A stretch of DNA of 20,198 bases from JBKJUK01 sp046590705 (lineage in GTDB: Bacteria; Acidobacteriota; Thermoanaerobaculia; Gp7-AA8): positions 1-20,198 of the forward strand of contig JBKJUK010000378.1 in assembly GCA_046590705.1 (NCBI GenBank). Direction: 5' to 3'. A model generated the notes under the pieces. The model saw only the letters and a list, made by a program, of their open reading frames with translations. It made no database searches and was not told where the DNA came from. Each line of letters starts with the position of its first letter. Position 1 is the first letter of the stretch. Made by a program: the position numbers and the translations under genes. Below are positions 1 through 6,538 of this stretch, piece by piece.

Positions 1-156
1 ATCGTTCGTAGGAGCCCGGCGGAATCAACCTGCCGTCGTTCACGAACCTCTGCATCAGGGATTGGCGCGAATGCCGCGGATCAGAGTGTCATTCTGGAAC
101 AGGCCGAAAAGCGCACCAGCACTGTTCGAATGCCCGCATGTAGTATATCGAGGAAC
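1..156. other. Upstream region of mtnA; no firm gene
   Basis: This stretch precedes mtnA and I see no convincing gene in it. On the minus strand an ATG at 55 opens a frame of 18 codons that runs off the window edge (it begins MQRFVNDGRLIPPGSYER). It could be the N-terminus of a divergent gene, but it has no clear Shine-Dalgarno and is too short to assign. Plus-strand frames are also open here but show no recognisable protein. I see no SAM riboswitch-like structure, although such elements precede methionine salvage genes in some bacteria. Confidence 0.3.
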
Positions 157-1215
157 ATGGTGAACAACAGTGTCAGACCCATCATCTGGTCGGGAAACGT
201 GCTGCAACTTCTGGATCAGCGTCTGCTCCCTCACAAGATTCTTTACCGCGAATGTTCGACCTTCATGGATGTCCGCGATGCAATCAGCCAGATGATCGTC
301 CGCGGGGCACCGGCCATCGGGGTCTGCGCCGGCTTCGGAATCGCCCTCGCTGCGCGAGCTGCAGACTCCTCCCCGGCCACGATCGAGGTTGCCGCACAGG
401 CCTTGAAAGCGAGCAGGCCGACGGCAGTGAATCTGGCCTGGGCCGTGGACCGCATGACACAGCGCCATCGGGAACTCGTGAACGAGGAAAGTCGCGTCAT
501 CGCTGAAGAGCTCACTGCTCTCGCGATGCAGATCTTTGATGAAGATCTTGCCGCGAATCGCCGCATCGGCGAGTTCGGCCAACAGCTGCTCGGGAGCAAC
601 TCCACCGTTCTCACTCACTGCAACGCTGGTGCGCTGGCAACGGCCGGACATGGAACCGCTCTCGGCGTGGTGCGCTCTGCGATCGAGGCGGGGAAACGCG
701 TGGCGGTCTTTGCCGACGAGACCAGACCGTATCTGCAGGGTGCTCGACTGACTGCCTGGGAACTCGCGCAGGATGGAATCGAAGTCACACTGATCACCGA
801 CAGCATGGCCGGCCACTTTTTCCAGAAGAAACAATTCGATGCCGTCATCGTCGGGGCAGACCGCATCGCGGAAAATGGTGACACCGCCAACAAGATCGGA
901 ACGTATATGGTGGCCGTTCTGGCCCAGGCGCATGGAGTTCCCTTCTACGTCGCCGCTCCCAGGTCGACCATCGATCTTTCCTGCCGGTCCGGGGAAAACA
1001 TTCCTATCGAAGAGCGCGCCTCAATCGAGGTGAGTGAAACTACCGGATTCGACGCGGAAGGTGTCCAGCGCACCATCCGGACAGCACCGGATGGCGTTCG
1101 GGCAATGCACCCAGCCTTCGACGTGACTCCGGCCCATCTCATCACCGCGATCATCACCGACCAGGGCGTGATCCGACCGCCCTACTCGGTCTCCATCGCA
1201 GCGCTGTTCACCTGA
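157..1215 (+). CDS. mtnA: S-methyl-5-thioribose-1-phosphate isomerase
   Basis: MtnA converts 5-methylthioribose-1-phosphate (aldose) to methylthioribulose-1-phosphate (ketose) in the cytosolic methionine salvage pathway. The protein carries the family landmarks in order: RGAPAIG near residue 50, NLAWAVDRM near 92, the catalytic cysteine in THCNAGALATAGHG (C155), ETRPYLQGARLTAWEL, and the catalytic aspartate in VGADRIAENGDTANKIGTY (D235). These correspond to Cys160 and Asp240 of the Bacillus subtilis enzyme. At about 352 residues it has the normal family length. The frame is open upstream, and an ATG at 130 would add nine residues. I prefer ATG 157, or GTG 160 directly after it, because a GAGGA lies just upstream, although its spacing to 157 is short. 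The Cys motif separates it from eIF2B-type and ribose-1,5-bisphosphate isomerase relatives. No other salvage gene is nearby. The 185-bp repeat begins 12 bp after the stop. Confidence 0.95.
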   Translation: MVNNSVRPIIWSGNVLQLLDQRLLPHKILYRECSTFMDVRDAISQMIVRGAPAIGVCAGFGIALAARAADSSPATIEVAAQALKASRPTAVNLAWAVDRMTQRHRELVNEESRVIAEELTALAMQIFDEDLAANRRIGEFGQQLLGSNSTVLTHCNAGALATAGHGTALGVVRSAIEAGKRVAVFADETRPYLQGARLTAWELAQDGIEVTLITDSMAGHFFQKKQFDAVIVGADRIAENGDTANKIGTYMVAVLAQAHGVPFYVAAPRSTIDLSCRSGENIPIEERASIEVSETTGFDAEGVQRTIRTAPDGVRAMHPAFDVTPAHLITAIITDQGVIRPPYSVSIAALFT

Positions 1216-1227
1216 TGGCTGCCCTGG

Positions 1228-1412
1228 TTAGCCCGCATTTATCACACTCCTTCGTTGCGAGGCGGCGGCGAGTGGCTTGGATGCGAGGCGCACGGCGGTT
1301 TCGCGACGAAGGCATAGTTGACACTCTGTCGAGGAGCGAAACCGTTGTGCAACGAAGCAGACCGGCCGCTATCCGCTGCCGCAGCAGAAGGAGTGTGGGA
1401 AATGCGGGTTAG
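1228..1412. repeat. 185-bp terminal-inverted-repeat element, copy A
   Basis: This is one of two equal-length copies of a dispersed element; the other is at 9301-9485 in the same orientation. The ends are inverted repeats of about 25 bp: the left end TAGCCCGCATTTATCACACT continues with CCTTC, and the complement of the right end differs at three positions. A TA dinucleotide flanks the core at both ends (1229-1230 and 1410-1411), which could be a target-site duplication of the Tc1/IS630 type, though two bases are weak evidence. The interior can fold into a hairpin with 15-base arms at 1290-1304 and 1336-1350. There is no transposase, so this resembles a MITE or a large REP-like element. A 65-codon plus-strand frame across it is probably spurious, because most differences from copy B change the amino acid. 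Confidence 0.85.
1388..1404 (+). promoter_or_regulatory. Ribosome binding site and ATG inside the repeat's right end
   Basis: AAGGAG at 1388-1393 is followed by 8 nt and then the ATG at 1402. Both lie inside the right terminal repeat of the 185-bp element. This is the best initiation site for the downstream DUF4149-like gene, so the element appears to provide its translation start. The same AAGGAG-8 nt-ATG arrangement occurs at the right end of copy B (9461-9477), where it leads only into a 30-codon frame, and on the minus strand at the left end of copy A (1252 down to 1236). Confidence 0.6.
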
Positions 1413-1875
1413 AAACTTCGTACACATGCTGGTGCTGGCGGTCTGGCTGGGTGGCGCAGTCTTCCTGGTGACCATCGCCGCGCCGTCGGCCTTCGCCGGA
1501 GCACCCTCACCAAGCATTGCAGGTGACGTGGTCGGTGAGATGCTCCGGCGATGGCACTGGATCGGAGTTCTAGCGCCGCTTCTTCTCCTGACGCTCGACC
1601 TTCAACGCAGAAAGTTGAGGGGGCTGATGATTTCCATTCTGCTGGTGTCAGCCATGCTGGCCGCAGGGCAGACTGCGATCGACTCGCTGGCGCACAGGAC
1701 CAGGAGAGGCTCCGCGACCGAGATTTCTTCGCTTCCAACCGGCGATCCTGTTCGACGCCGCTTCGGCATCTTTCACGCGATGTCCGTTCTACTGCTCGGC
1801 GGCCAGATCATCACGGCTACGGTCTACGCTGCCGCGCATGCCAATCGTGCCCGGGACGAGCGCCAAGAGTCATGA
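1402..1875 (+). CDS. DUF4149-like small integral membrane protein
   Basis: This 157-residue, very hydrophobic protein has about four predicted membrane segments, near residues 6-28, 44-58, 70-88 and 125-145. The first contains AVWLGGAVF, a pattern typical of DUF4149/TMEM205-like bacterial proteins, whose function is unknown. The start at 1402 is supported by an AAGGAG eight bases upstream, and both signals lie within the right end of the 185-bp repeat. The first codons (MRV) are therefore repeat-derived. An internal ATG at 1426 would cut into the first membrane segment. The stop TGA overlaps the ATG of the prenyltransferase (ATGA at 1872-1875), which suggests translational coupling and a shared membrane location. 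The family call comes from the N-terminal pattern and topology and is moderately sure. Confidence 0.7.
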   Translation: MRVRNFVHMLVLAVWLGGAVFLVTIAAPSAFAGAPSPSIAGDVVGEMLRRWHWIGVLAPLLLLTLDLQRRKLRGLMISILLVSAMLAAGQTAIDSLAHRTRRGSATEISSLPTGDPVRRRFGIFHAMSVLLLGGQIITATVYAAAHANRARDERQES

Positions 1876-2741
1876 GACAGGTTGCGATCACGCTGGAGAT
1901 GATCAAATTCCAGCACACTCTGTTCGCTCTGCCGTTCGCACTTCTCTCGGCGTTCGTTTACGCGCGCGGAGTTCCCCCGTGGACGACACTTCTCTGGATT
2001 GTTCTGGCCATGATCGGGGCGAGATCAGCGGCCATGGCCTTCAATCGGCTACTCGACGCGCGAATCGACGCCAGAAACCCGAGAACCGCGACACGCGCCA
2101 TTCCGGCCGGACTGGTGTCCTCGAAATTCGTGGCGCTCTTCACGCTCTCTTCCATTGCGCTCTTTCTGGGGGCCTGTGCGGCCCTGAACCCTCTCGCACT
2201 TTTTCTCTCTCCGGTGGCGCTGCTCATCATTCTTGGCTACTCGGCGATGAAACGATTCACTGCACTGAGCCATCTGGTTCTCGGGCTGGCGCTGGCCATC
2301 GCACCGGCTGGCGCTGCCGTGGCCGTCACCGCAACGCTTCCGTCGAGCGTCCTTCCTCTCTGCGCAGCAATTCTGGTCTGGACCGCTGGGTTCGACATTC
2401 TCTACTCGATGCAGGATCTCGAGTTCGATCGAAGCGCCGGGTTGCACTCGATCCCCTCACGGTTCGGGGTGAGACGGGCCTTCGTCATTGCCCGGATGCT
2501 CCATCTGCTGGCTGTCGTCTTCTTCGCGGCCTTCGGGTGGGTAAACGGGCTGGGGGTGTTCTACTTCGCCGGTGTAGCCGCTGCGGCAGGGCTGCTGCTA
2601 TGGCAGCACTCGATCATCTCGCCCGGCGATATCAGGCGCATCGACGCTGCCTTTTTCACCGCCAACGGCATCCTGGCAGTGGTCATGTTCGTTGCCGGAG
2701 CCTGTGATATTCTGGCCGCCGGTATGAAGGTCGGCAGCTAG
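1872..2741 (+). CDS. mqnP: UbiA-family polyprenyltransferase, MqnP/4-hydroxybenzoate type
   Basis: This multi-pass membrane prenyltransferase of 289 residues joins a polyprenyl chain to an aromatic acid during quinone synthesis. The first Asp-rich motif is NRLLDARIDARNPRTATRAI and the second is YSMQDLEFDRSAG; both bind Mg-pyrophosphate in UbiA enzymes. The context of the first motif (ARSAAMAFNR before it, RAIPAG after it) resembles the UbiA-like enzymes of the futalosine menaquinone route (MqnP) more than Escherichia coli UbiA. That assignment is an inference, since no other menaquinone or ubiquinone gene is present. The start is set by the ATGA overlap with the preceding membrane protein gene. 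The frame continues openly upstream of 1872, but that sequence is out-of-frame to the preceding gene. A classical UbiA is the main alternative. Confidence 0.85.
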   Translation: MRQVAITLEMIKFQHTLFALPFALLSAFVYARGVPPWTTLLWIVLAMIGARSAAMAFNRLLDARIDARNPRTATRAIPAGLVSSKFVALFTLSSIALFLGACAALNPLALFLSPVALLIILGYSAMKRFTALSHLVLGLALAIAPAGAAVAVTATLPSSVLPLCAAILVWTAGFDILYSMQDLEFDRSAGLHSIPSRFGVRRAFVIARMLHLLAVVFFAAFGWVNGLGVFYFAGVAAAAGLLLWQHSIISPGDIRRIDAAFFTANGILAVVMFVAGACDILAAGMKVGS

Positions 2742-2787
2742 CATTTTCGCGACGCGGCTGCGGCACAAGGAGCCGGACGCACCTTCC

Positions 2788-3429
2788 ATGGAGACGCTTC
2801 CATTCCGCCATATCGCAGTCGAAGGACCGATCGGAGCAGGCAAGACTTCTCTGGTCGACATGCTCGCGAAACGGTTCCGCGGCACCAAAGTTCTCGAAGA
2901 CGTCGACAACCCGTTTCTCTCTGAGTTCTACAAAGACAAACGGGGTGCTGCGTTCCGCTGTCAGCTCTTCTTCCTGCTCTCCCGTTACGACCAGCAGAAG
3001 CAGCTCGCGCAGCGGGATCTCTTCACCGAACTGGTTCTCGCTGATTACAGCTTTCCCAAGGACAAGATCTTCGCGTACCTCACGCTGGAAGACTCTGAGC
3101 TGATGATCTACAACCGGCTCTACGAACTCCTGGTCGAGTCCGTGCCGCGACCGGAACTGGTGATCTACCTTCAGGCCAGCCAGGACACGCTTCTGCGCAG
3201 AATCAAAATGCGCGGACGAGCGTACGAGAAAGCCATCTCGCCGGCTTATCTGAAAGAACTCAGCGACGCCTACGCCCACTACTTCTACCGTTACGATGAA
3301 ACTCCTCTTCTCGTTGTGAATACGAACGATATAGACTTTGTTCACAAACCCGAGCATTTCGAAGGATTAGTAGAACAGATTCGAATTGCTCAGAAGGGAA
3401 CGCAGTATTACGTACCGCTTGGATCCTGA
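2788..3429 (+). CDS. Deoxynucleoside kinase (dNK family)
   Basis: This 213-residue cytosolic enzyme of the deoxyadenosine/deoxyguanosine kinase family should phosphorylate deoxynucleosides for nucleotide salvage. It shows the P-loop GPIGAGKTS (residues 13-21), the substrate-side glutamate in LEDVDNPFLSEFY (E37), ADYSFPKDKIFA at 85-96 in the place of the usual acidic/RS motif, and an arginine-rich LID RRIKMRGRAYEK. Length matches the family. The start ATG lies 46 bp after the prenyltransferase stop. AAGGAG at 2767-2772 sits 15 bp upstream, rather far, but no better start is visible. Its place just before panB suggests a housekeeping cluster. Substrate preference cannot be read from the sequence. 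Confidence 0.88.
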   Translation: METLPFRHIAVEGPIGAGKTSLVDMLAKRFRGTKVLEDVDNPFLSEFYKDKRGAAFRCQLFFLLSRYDQQKQLAQRDLFTELVLADYSFPKDKIFAYLTLEDSELMIYNRLYELLVESVPRPELVIYLQASQDTLLRRIKMRGRAYEKAISPAYLKELSDAYAHYFYRYDETPLLVVNTNDIDFVHKPEHFEGLVEQIRIAQKGTQYYVPLGS

Positions 3430-3556
3430 GTCAACGGACCGAGACGCGAAACTGGCCCGCGCGGCGCTGTACTCGCCCCGCTCCTCCGGCGTTGTGCCGC
3501 CAACAGGCGACACAGCAGCCGGCCGTTCGGTTCGCCTTTCAGGAAGGAAGGCTCGA

Positions 3557-4447
3557 ATGAACGAAGAGATTGTCAGACCAGTCACGGTTCCATCCATCAA
3601 ACTCGCGAAAGGTCAGCGCCGGCTATCGATGCTCACTGCCTACGATTACCCATCGGCTGCTGCCCTCGACGCTTCCGCAGTGGACATGATCCTGGTGGGC
3701 GACTCCCTCGGGATGGTCGTGCTGGGCCAGAAAGACACGCTCGGCGTCTCCATGGAAATCATGCTCCACCACACAGCGGCCGTGGCCCGCGGTGCATCGC
3801 GCGCGCTGGTGATCGGCGACATGCCCTTTCTTTCGTACCACACCACCCCCGCGGACGCCGTGCAGAATGCGGGTTCCTTCATTCGCGCCGGTGCTCGCGC
3901 GGTCAAAGTCGAAGGCGGCAAACCGGCTCGCATCCAGATGATCCGCGCCATTCTCGACGCCGAGATTCCAGTGATGGGTCACATCGGTCTCACACCGCAG
4001 TCAGTGCACACCATGGGCGGGTTCAAGGTGCAGGGTAAAGGTGTGGAGGAAGCGAGCCGCCTGATCGAAGAAGCGGAGGCACTGGAAGCGGCAGGCTGCT
4101 TCGCCATCGTTCTCGAATGCGTACCTGCCGAGCTGGCCGCCTTCGTGACCGACCGGATCGGAATTCCCACCATTGGAATCGGCGCAGGTCCGGCCTGCGA
4201 TGGACAGGTGCTGGTCTTTCACGATCTGCTCGGGCTGACCACTGGCCATGTCCCTCGCTTCGTTCGTCAGTACGCCGACGTCGGAGCAACGATTCGAAGC
4301 GCGGTGGCGGCGTTCGTGGCAGATGTGCAGGACGGAAGCTTCCCTGACGTGGGTAAAGAGTCGTTTCACATCACTGGCGACGAAGAGTTGAAACGCCTTT
4401 ACGGTGGAGTGATCACGCCACGCCTTCATGCGGTCGAAAAGGCATGA
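3557..4447 (+). CDS. panB: 3-methyl-2-oxobutanoate hydroxymethyltransferase
   Basis: PanB transfers a hydroxymethyl group from 5,10-methylenetetrahydrofolate to alpha-ketoisovalerate, giving ketopantoate, the first step of pantothenate synthesis. The 296-residue protein has the TIM-barrel landmarks: LTAYDYPSA, the Mg ligands D49 (LVGDSLGM) and D88 (GDMPFLSY), VKVEGG at 116-121, GHIGLTPQSVHTMGGFKVQG, and the catalytic glutamate in LECVP (E187), followed by GIGAGPACDGQVLV. The frame is open upstream to 3386, but ATG 3557 has the purine-rich AGGAAGGAAG ending seven bases upstream and gives the normal N-terminus. There are 127 bp between the kinase stop and this start. The stop overlaps panC by ATGA, so the two are co-translated. 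Confidence 0.96.
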   Translation: MNEEIVRPVTVPSIKLAKGQRRLSMLTAYDYPSAAALDASAVDMILVGDSLGMVVLGQKDTLGVSMEIMLHHTAAVARGASRALVIGDMPFLSYHTTPADAVQNAGSFIRAGARAVKVEGGKPARIQMIRAILDAEIPVMGHIGLTPQSVHTMGGFKVQGKGVEEASRLIEEAEALEAAGCFAIVLECVPAELAAFVTDRIGIPTIGIGAGPACDGQVLVFHDLLGLTTGHVPRFVRQYADVGATIRSAVAAFVADVQDGSFPDVGKESFHITGDEELKRLYGGVITPRLHAVEKA

Positions 4448-5328
4448 TCACAACGCAGACCATCAAGGCTGTACGCCTCGCCCTTTCTGAGGCGCGGATT
4501 GCGGAGAAGCGTATCGGCCTCGTACCGACCATGGGATACCTGCACGAGGGTCACCTCTCGCTGGTCGACGAGGCGCGAAAACGCGGCGCAGACCTGGTGG
4601 TGGTTTCAATCTTCGTGAATCCAGCGCAGTTCGGTCCCAATGAAGATTTCTCCAGCTATCCGCGTGATGAAGCGCGCGACTCGGCGCTGCTCCAGGCGCG
4701 CGGCGTGGACCTTCTTTTTCTGCCTTCAGTCGCAGAAATTTACCCTCCCGATTTTTCAACGAGCGTGACCGTGGGAGGAGTGTCCGAGCCGCTTGAAGGC
4801 GAACGCCGTCCCGGACACTTTGCAGGTGTGGCCACGGTAGTCATGAAGCTGCTGAATATCGTGAGGCCCGACCTCGCTGTCTTCGGCGAGAAAGACGCAC
4901 AGCAGTGCGCAGTCATACGAAAGATGGTGAACGATCTGGCAATCGATGTGGAGCTGGTTTTCTCGCCAACGGTACGGGAGGGTGATGGTCTGGCCCTGAG
5001 TTCGCGCAACGCCTATCTCAACGAGACACAGCGGGCACTGGCGGTCTCACTCAACCGCGCCCTGCGCGAGGGACAGCAGGCACTGCGCTCCGGAAATCGC
5101 TTCGCGGACGTGGAGTCGGCCATGTCCCGCACGCTGGCCCTCTCAGAGGGCGTACAGGAAGATTACCTGCGAGTCGTGGACCCTCTGACGTTCCTCACGC
5201 CGCAGACTTCGACCGGCGAGCTGCTGCTGGTGGGCGCGGCCCGCGTCGGAGCCACGCGCCTCATCGACAACATTCGCATTCCTTCTCAATCAGCTTCTGA
5301 GGCAACTGGCACGGGATTCAGTTCGTGA
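4444..5328 (+). CDS. panC: Pantoate--beta-alanine ligase (pantothenate synthetase)
   Basis: PanC activates pantoate with ATP and joins it to beta-alanine to make pantothenate. Visible motifs are GLVPTMGYLHEGHLSLV (M30 and the HxxH-like H34/H37 of the nucleotidyltransferase superfamily), VSIFVNPAQFGPNEDF, ERRPGHFAGVATVV, AVFGEKDAQQ and the SSRNAYL loop equivalent to KMSKS. At 294 residues it is of typical length, with a short serine/threonine-rich C-terminal tail. The start at 4444 lies in the ATGA overlap with panB. No panD (aspartate decarboxylase) or panE is seen in the window, so beta-alanine must come from a gene elsewhere. The next gene is convergent, ending 55 bp downstream; palindromes GACTGCAGTC (5369-5378) and GGGGCCCC lie at this junction but show no T-tract. 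Confidence 0.96.
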   Translation: MITTQTIKAVRLALSEARIAEKRIGLVPTMGYLHEGHLSLVDEARKRGADLVVVSIFVNPAQFGPNEDFSSYPRDEARDSALLQARGVDLLFLPSVAEIYPPDFSTSVTVGGVSEPLEGERRPGHFAGVATVVMKLLNIVRPDLAVFGEKDAQQCAVIRKMVNDLAIDVELVFSPTVREGDGLALSSRNAYLNETQRALAVSLNRALREGQQALRSGNRFADVESAMSRTLALSEGVQEDYLRVVDPLTFLTPQTSTGELLLVGAARVGATRLIDNIRIPSQSASEATGTGFSS

Positions 5329-5383
5329 TGCGATTTTTCCCGCACACGGCCTGAGAGCGCGCGAATCTGACTGCAGTCATGCG

Positions 5384-6538
5384 TCAGGGGCCCCACGGAA
5401 GATCACGGCGGGCCCGCTCCGGCCCCTTTTTCTGGTTTCCATCGACCAGACGAAGTATCCCGCGCAGACCGCGGTGTACGTAAAGCAGTGGTAGCAGAAA
5501 TCTCGACTTCTGCCGGTAACTGCGGCGCATGTACTCGGAACTCGGGAAAGCCAGCTCGCGGAGCCACTGTCTCCTCCGGGACCATGTCTGCAGTGCACGG
5601 ACGTCTGCACGCATCACATCCAGCCGGCTTACCAGAGGGCTGGCGGCGGCGATCGCAAGCAGGCTCGAAGGAATCGGCAGAACCAGATGCATGGGAAAGA
5701 TCCGCTGCGCGTCATCGTAGGTGTAACGAATCACGTCGACGAGCTGCAGCTTCTCAGCTCGACTCCAGAAGCGCTCCTTGCTCTTCTCATCCAGCGTCAC
5801 AGCCAGGCGGAAGACATCAACCAGCCAGATCATCCTGCTCTCGGACGGATGGTGGGCGAAGCGATGGATGCAACTGTGTATCAGCGCGTCAACAGAATCC
5901 ATGGCGAAGGAACCCTGCCCGCCGATGGACATCTCCACACGCCGCGCGAAGCATTCGTCGAACGGCAGGGTCAGCGCGAAACGCTGAACGTTGCTCAGTT
6001 GCCAGTGAAGATCGATCTGTAGCATCACTCCGCTCCGACCTTTCTTCACGAACATGGACTGGTGCGTAATCAACTTGCCACCGGTGGTGATCTCCTCGAA
6101 GCCAAGCGGCAGAAGCAGCGCGCGTGAGGAAGACAGCTGAGCTTCACTGATCCAGAGATCAACATCGACGCGGGGCCTCAACTCAGGCAACTCGTAGATC
6201 AGATGCGCAAGCGCGGTTCCTTTCAGGACGAGAAACTGAACTCCGGCTTGCCCGAAAGCGTGTAGCACCGGGATCAACATGGAGCTACGGATATGATCTA
6301 CGGCGAATTCGGTGGCGAAAGCGTTGCGCAGTCTCGAGGCGATGCCGGTGGGTATCGAAGTGACGTTCCCGGCCATCGCAGCGTGCCATACCAGCGGCTG
6401 CAGGCCATGCATGAGCAGTGATCGAAAGAAAGGCTCGTTTCGTTCATTGACTGCAGGCCACTCACAACGTTCCCTGGTCAGCCAGCAACTGATGGCGTTC
6501 TCTTCCTCCGGGGTCAGATGCGCGTCGGTATGCATCAT
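5384..6538 (-). CDS. Nucleotidyltransferase-like protein (NTP_transf_5 family)
   Basis: This 384-residue protein matches the general layout of the NTP_transf_5 family (Pol-beta-like fold). It has VLKGTALAHLIYELPELRP at 104-122, followed by VDVDLWIS with the DxD pair D125/D127 that would bind metal, and later a DSVDALIHSCIHRFAHHP segment. Members are usually uncharacterised and are often found near exopolysaccharide or peptide-modification genes. Here the partner is instead a sensor kinase: the ATG at 6538 overlaps the kinase stop by ATGA, indicating coupled expression. A second ATG codon follows immediately at 6535. The C-terminal part is basic (MRRSYRQKSRF) and has no family I recognise. Substrate and role are unknown. 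Confidence 0.75.
   Translation of the reverse strand: MMHTDAHLTPEEENAISCWLTRERCEWPAVNERNEPFFRSLLMHGLQPLVWHAAMAGNVTSIPTGIASRLRNAFATEFAVDHIRSSMLIPVLHAFGQAGVQFLVLKGTALAHLIYELPELRPRVDVDLWISEAQLSSSRALLLPLGFEEITTGGKLITHQSMFVKKGRSGVMLQIDLHWQLSNVQRFALTLPFDECFARRVEMSIGGQGSFAMDSVDALIHSCIHRFAHHPSESRMIWLVDVFRLAVTLDEKSKERFWSRAEKLQLVDVIRYTYDDAQRIFPMHLVLPIPSSLLAIAAASPLVSRLDVMRADVRALQTWSRRRQWLRELAFPSSEYMRRSYRQKSRFLLPLLYVHRGLRGILRLVDGNQKKGPERARRDLPWGP

Noticed and set aside
118..140. tRNA-like T-loop (GTTCGAATGC) upstream of mtnA
   Set aside because: The flanking bases do not form a 5-bp T-stem, and there is no matching D-arm, anticodon arm or acceptor stem upstream.
55..933. 292-codon minus-strand frame opposite mtnA
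   Set aside because: It is fully antisense to a clear mtnA with all catalytic motifs, and the translated product looks unstructured and resembles no family.
1316..1345. Promoter in the repeat from a perfect TTGACA
   Set aside because: TTGACA is present in both copies, but no acceptable -10 hexamer lies 16-18 bp downstream in either copy.
1215..1412. 65-codon plus-strand frame, paralleled by a 64-codon frame at 9291-9485
   Set aside because: Both frames lie across the 185-bp repeat. Most substitutions between the copies change the amino acid, and the arginine-rich product has no domain, so this is open frame by composition rather than a gene.
2049..2447. 132-codon minus-strand frame opposite the prenyltransferase
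   Set aside because: The product is highly charged and low in complexity, the opposite strand encodes both conserved Asp motifs, and no ribosome binding site is evident.
5367..5394. Rho-independent terminator between panC and the convergent nucleotidyltransferase-like gene
   Set aside because: Palindromes GACTGCAGTC and GGGGCCCC exist, but neither is followed by a T-tract on either strand, so a terminator cannot be claimed.
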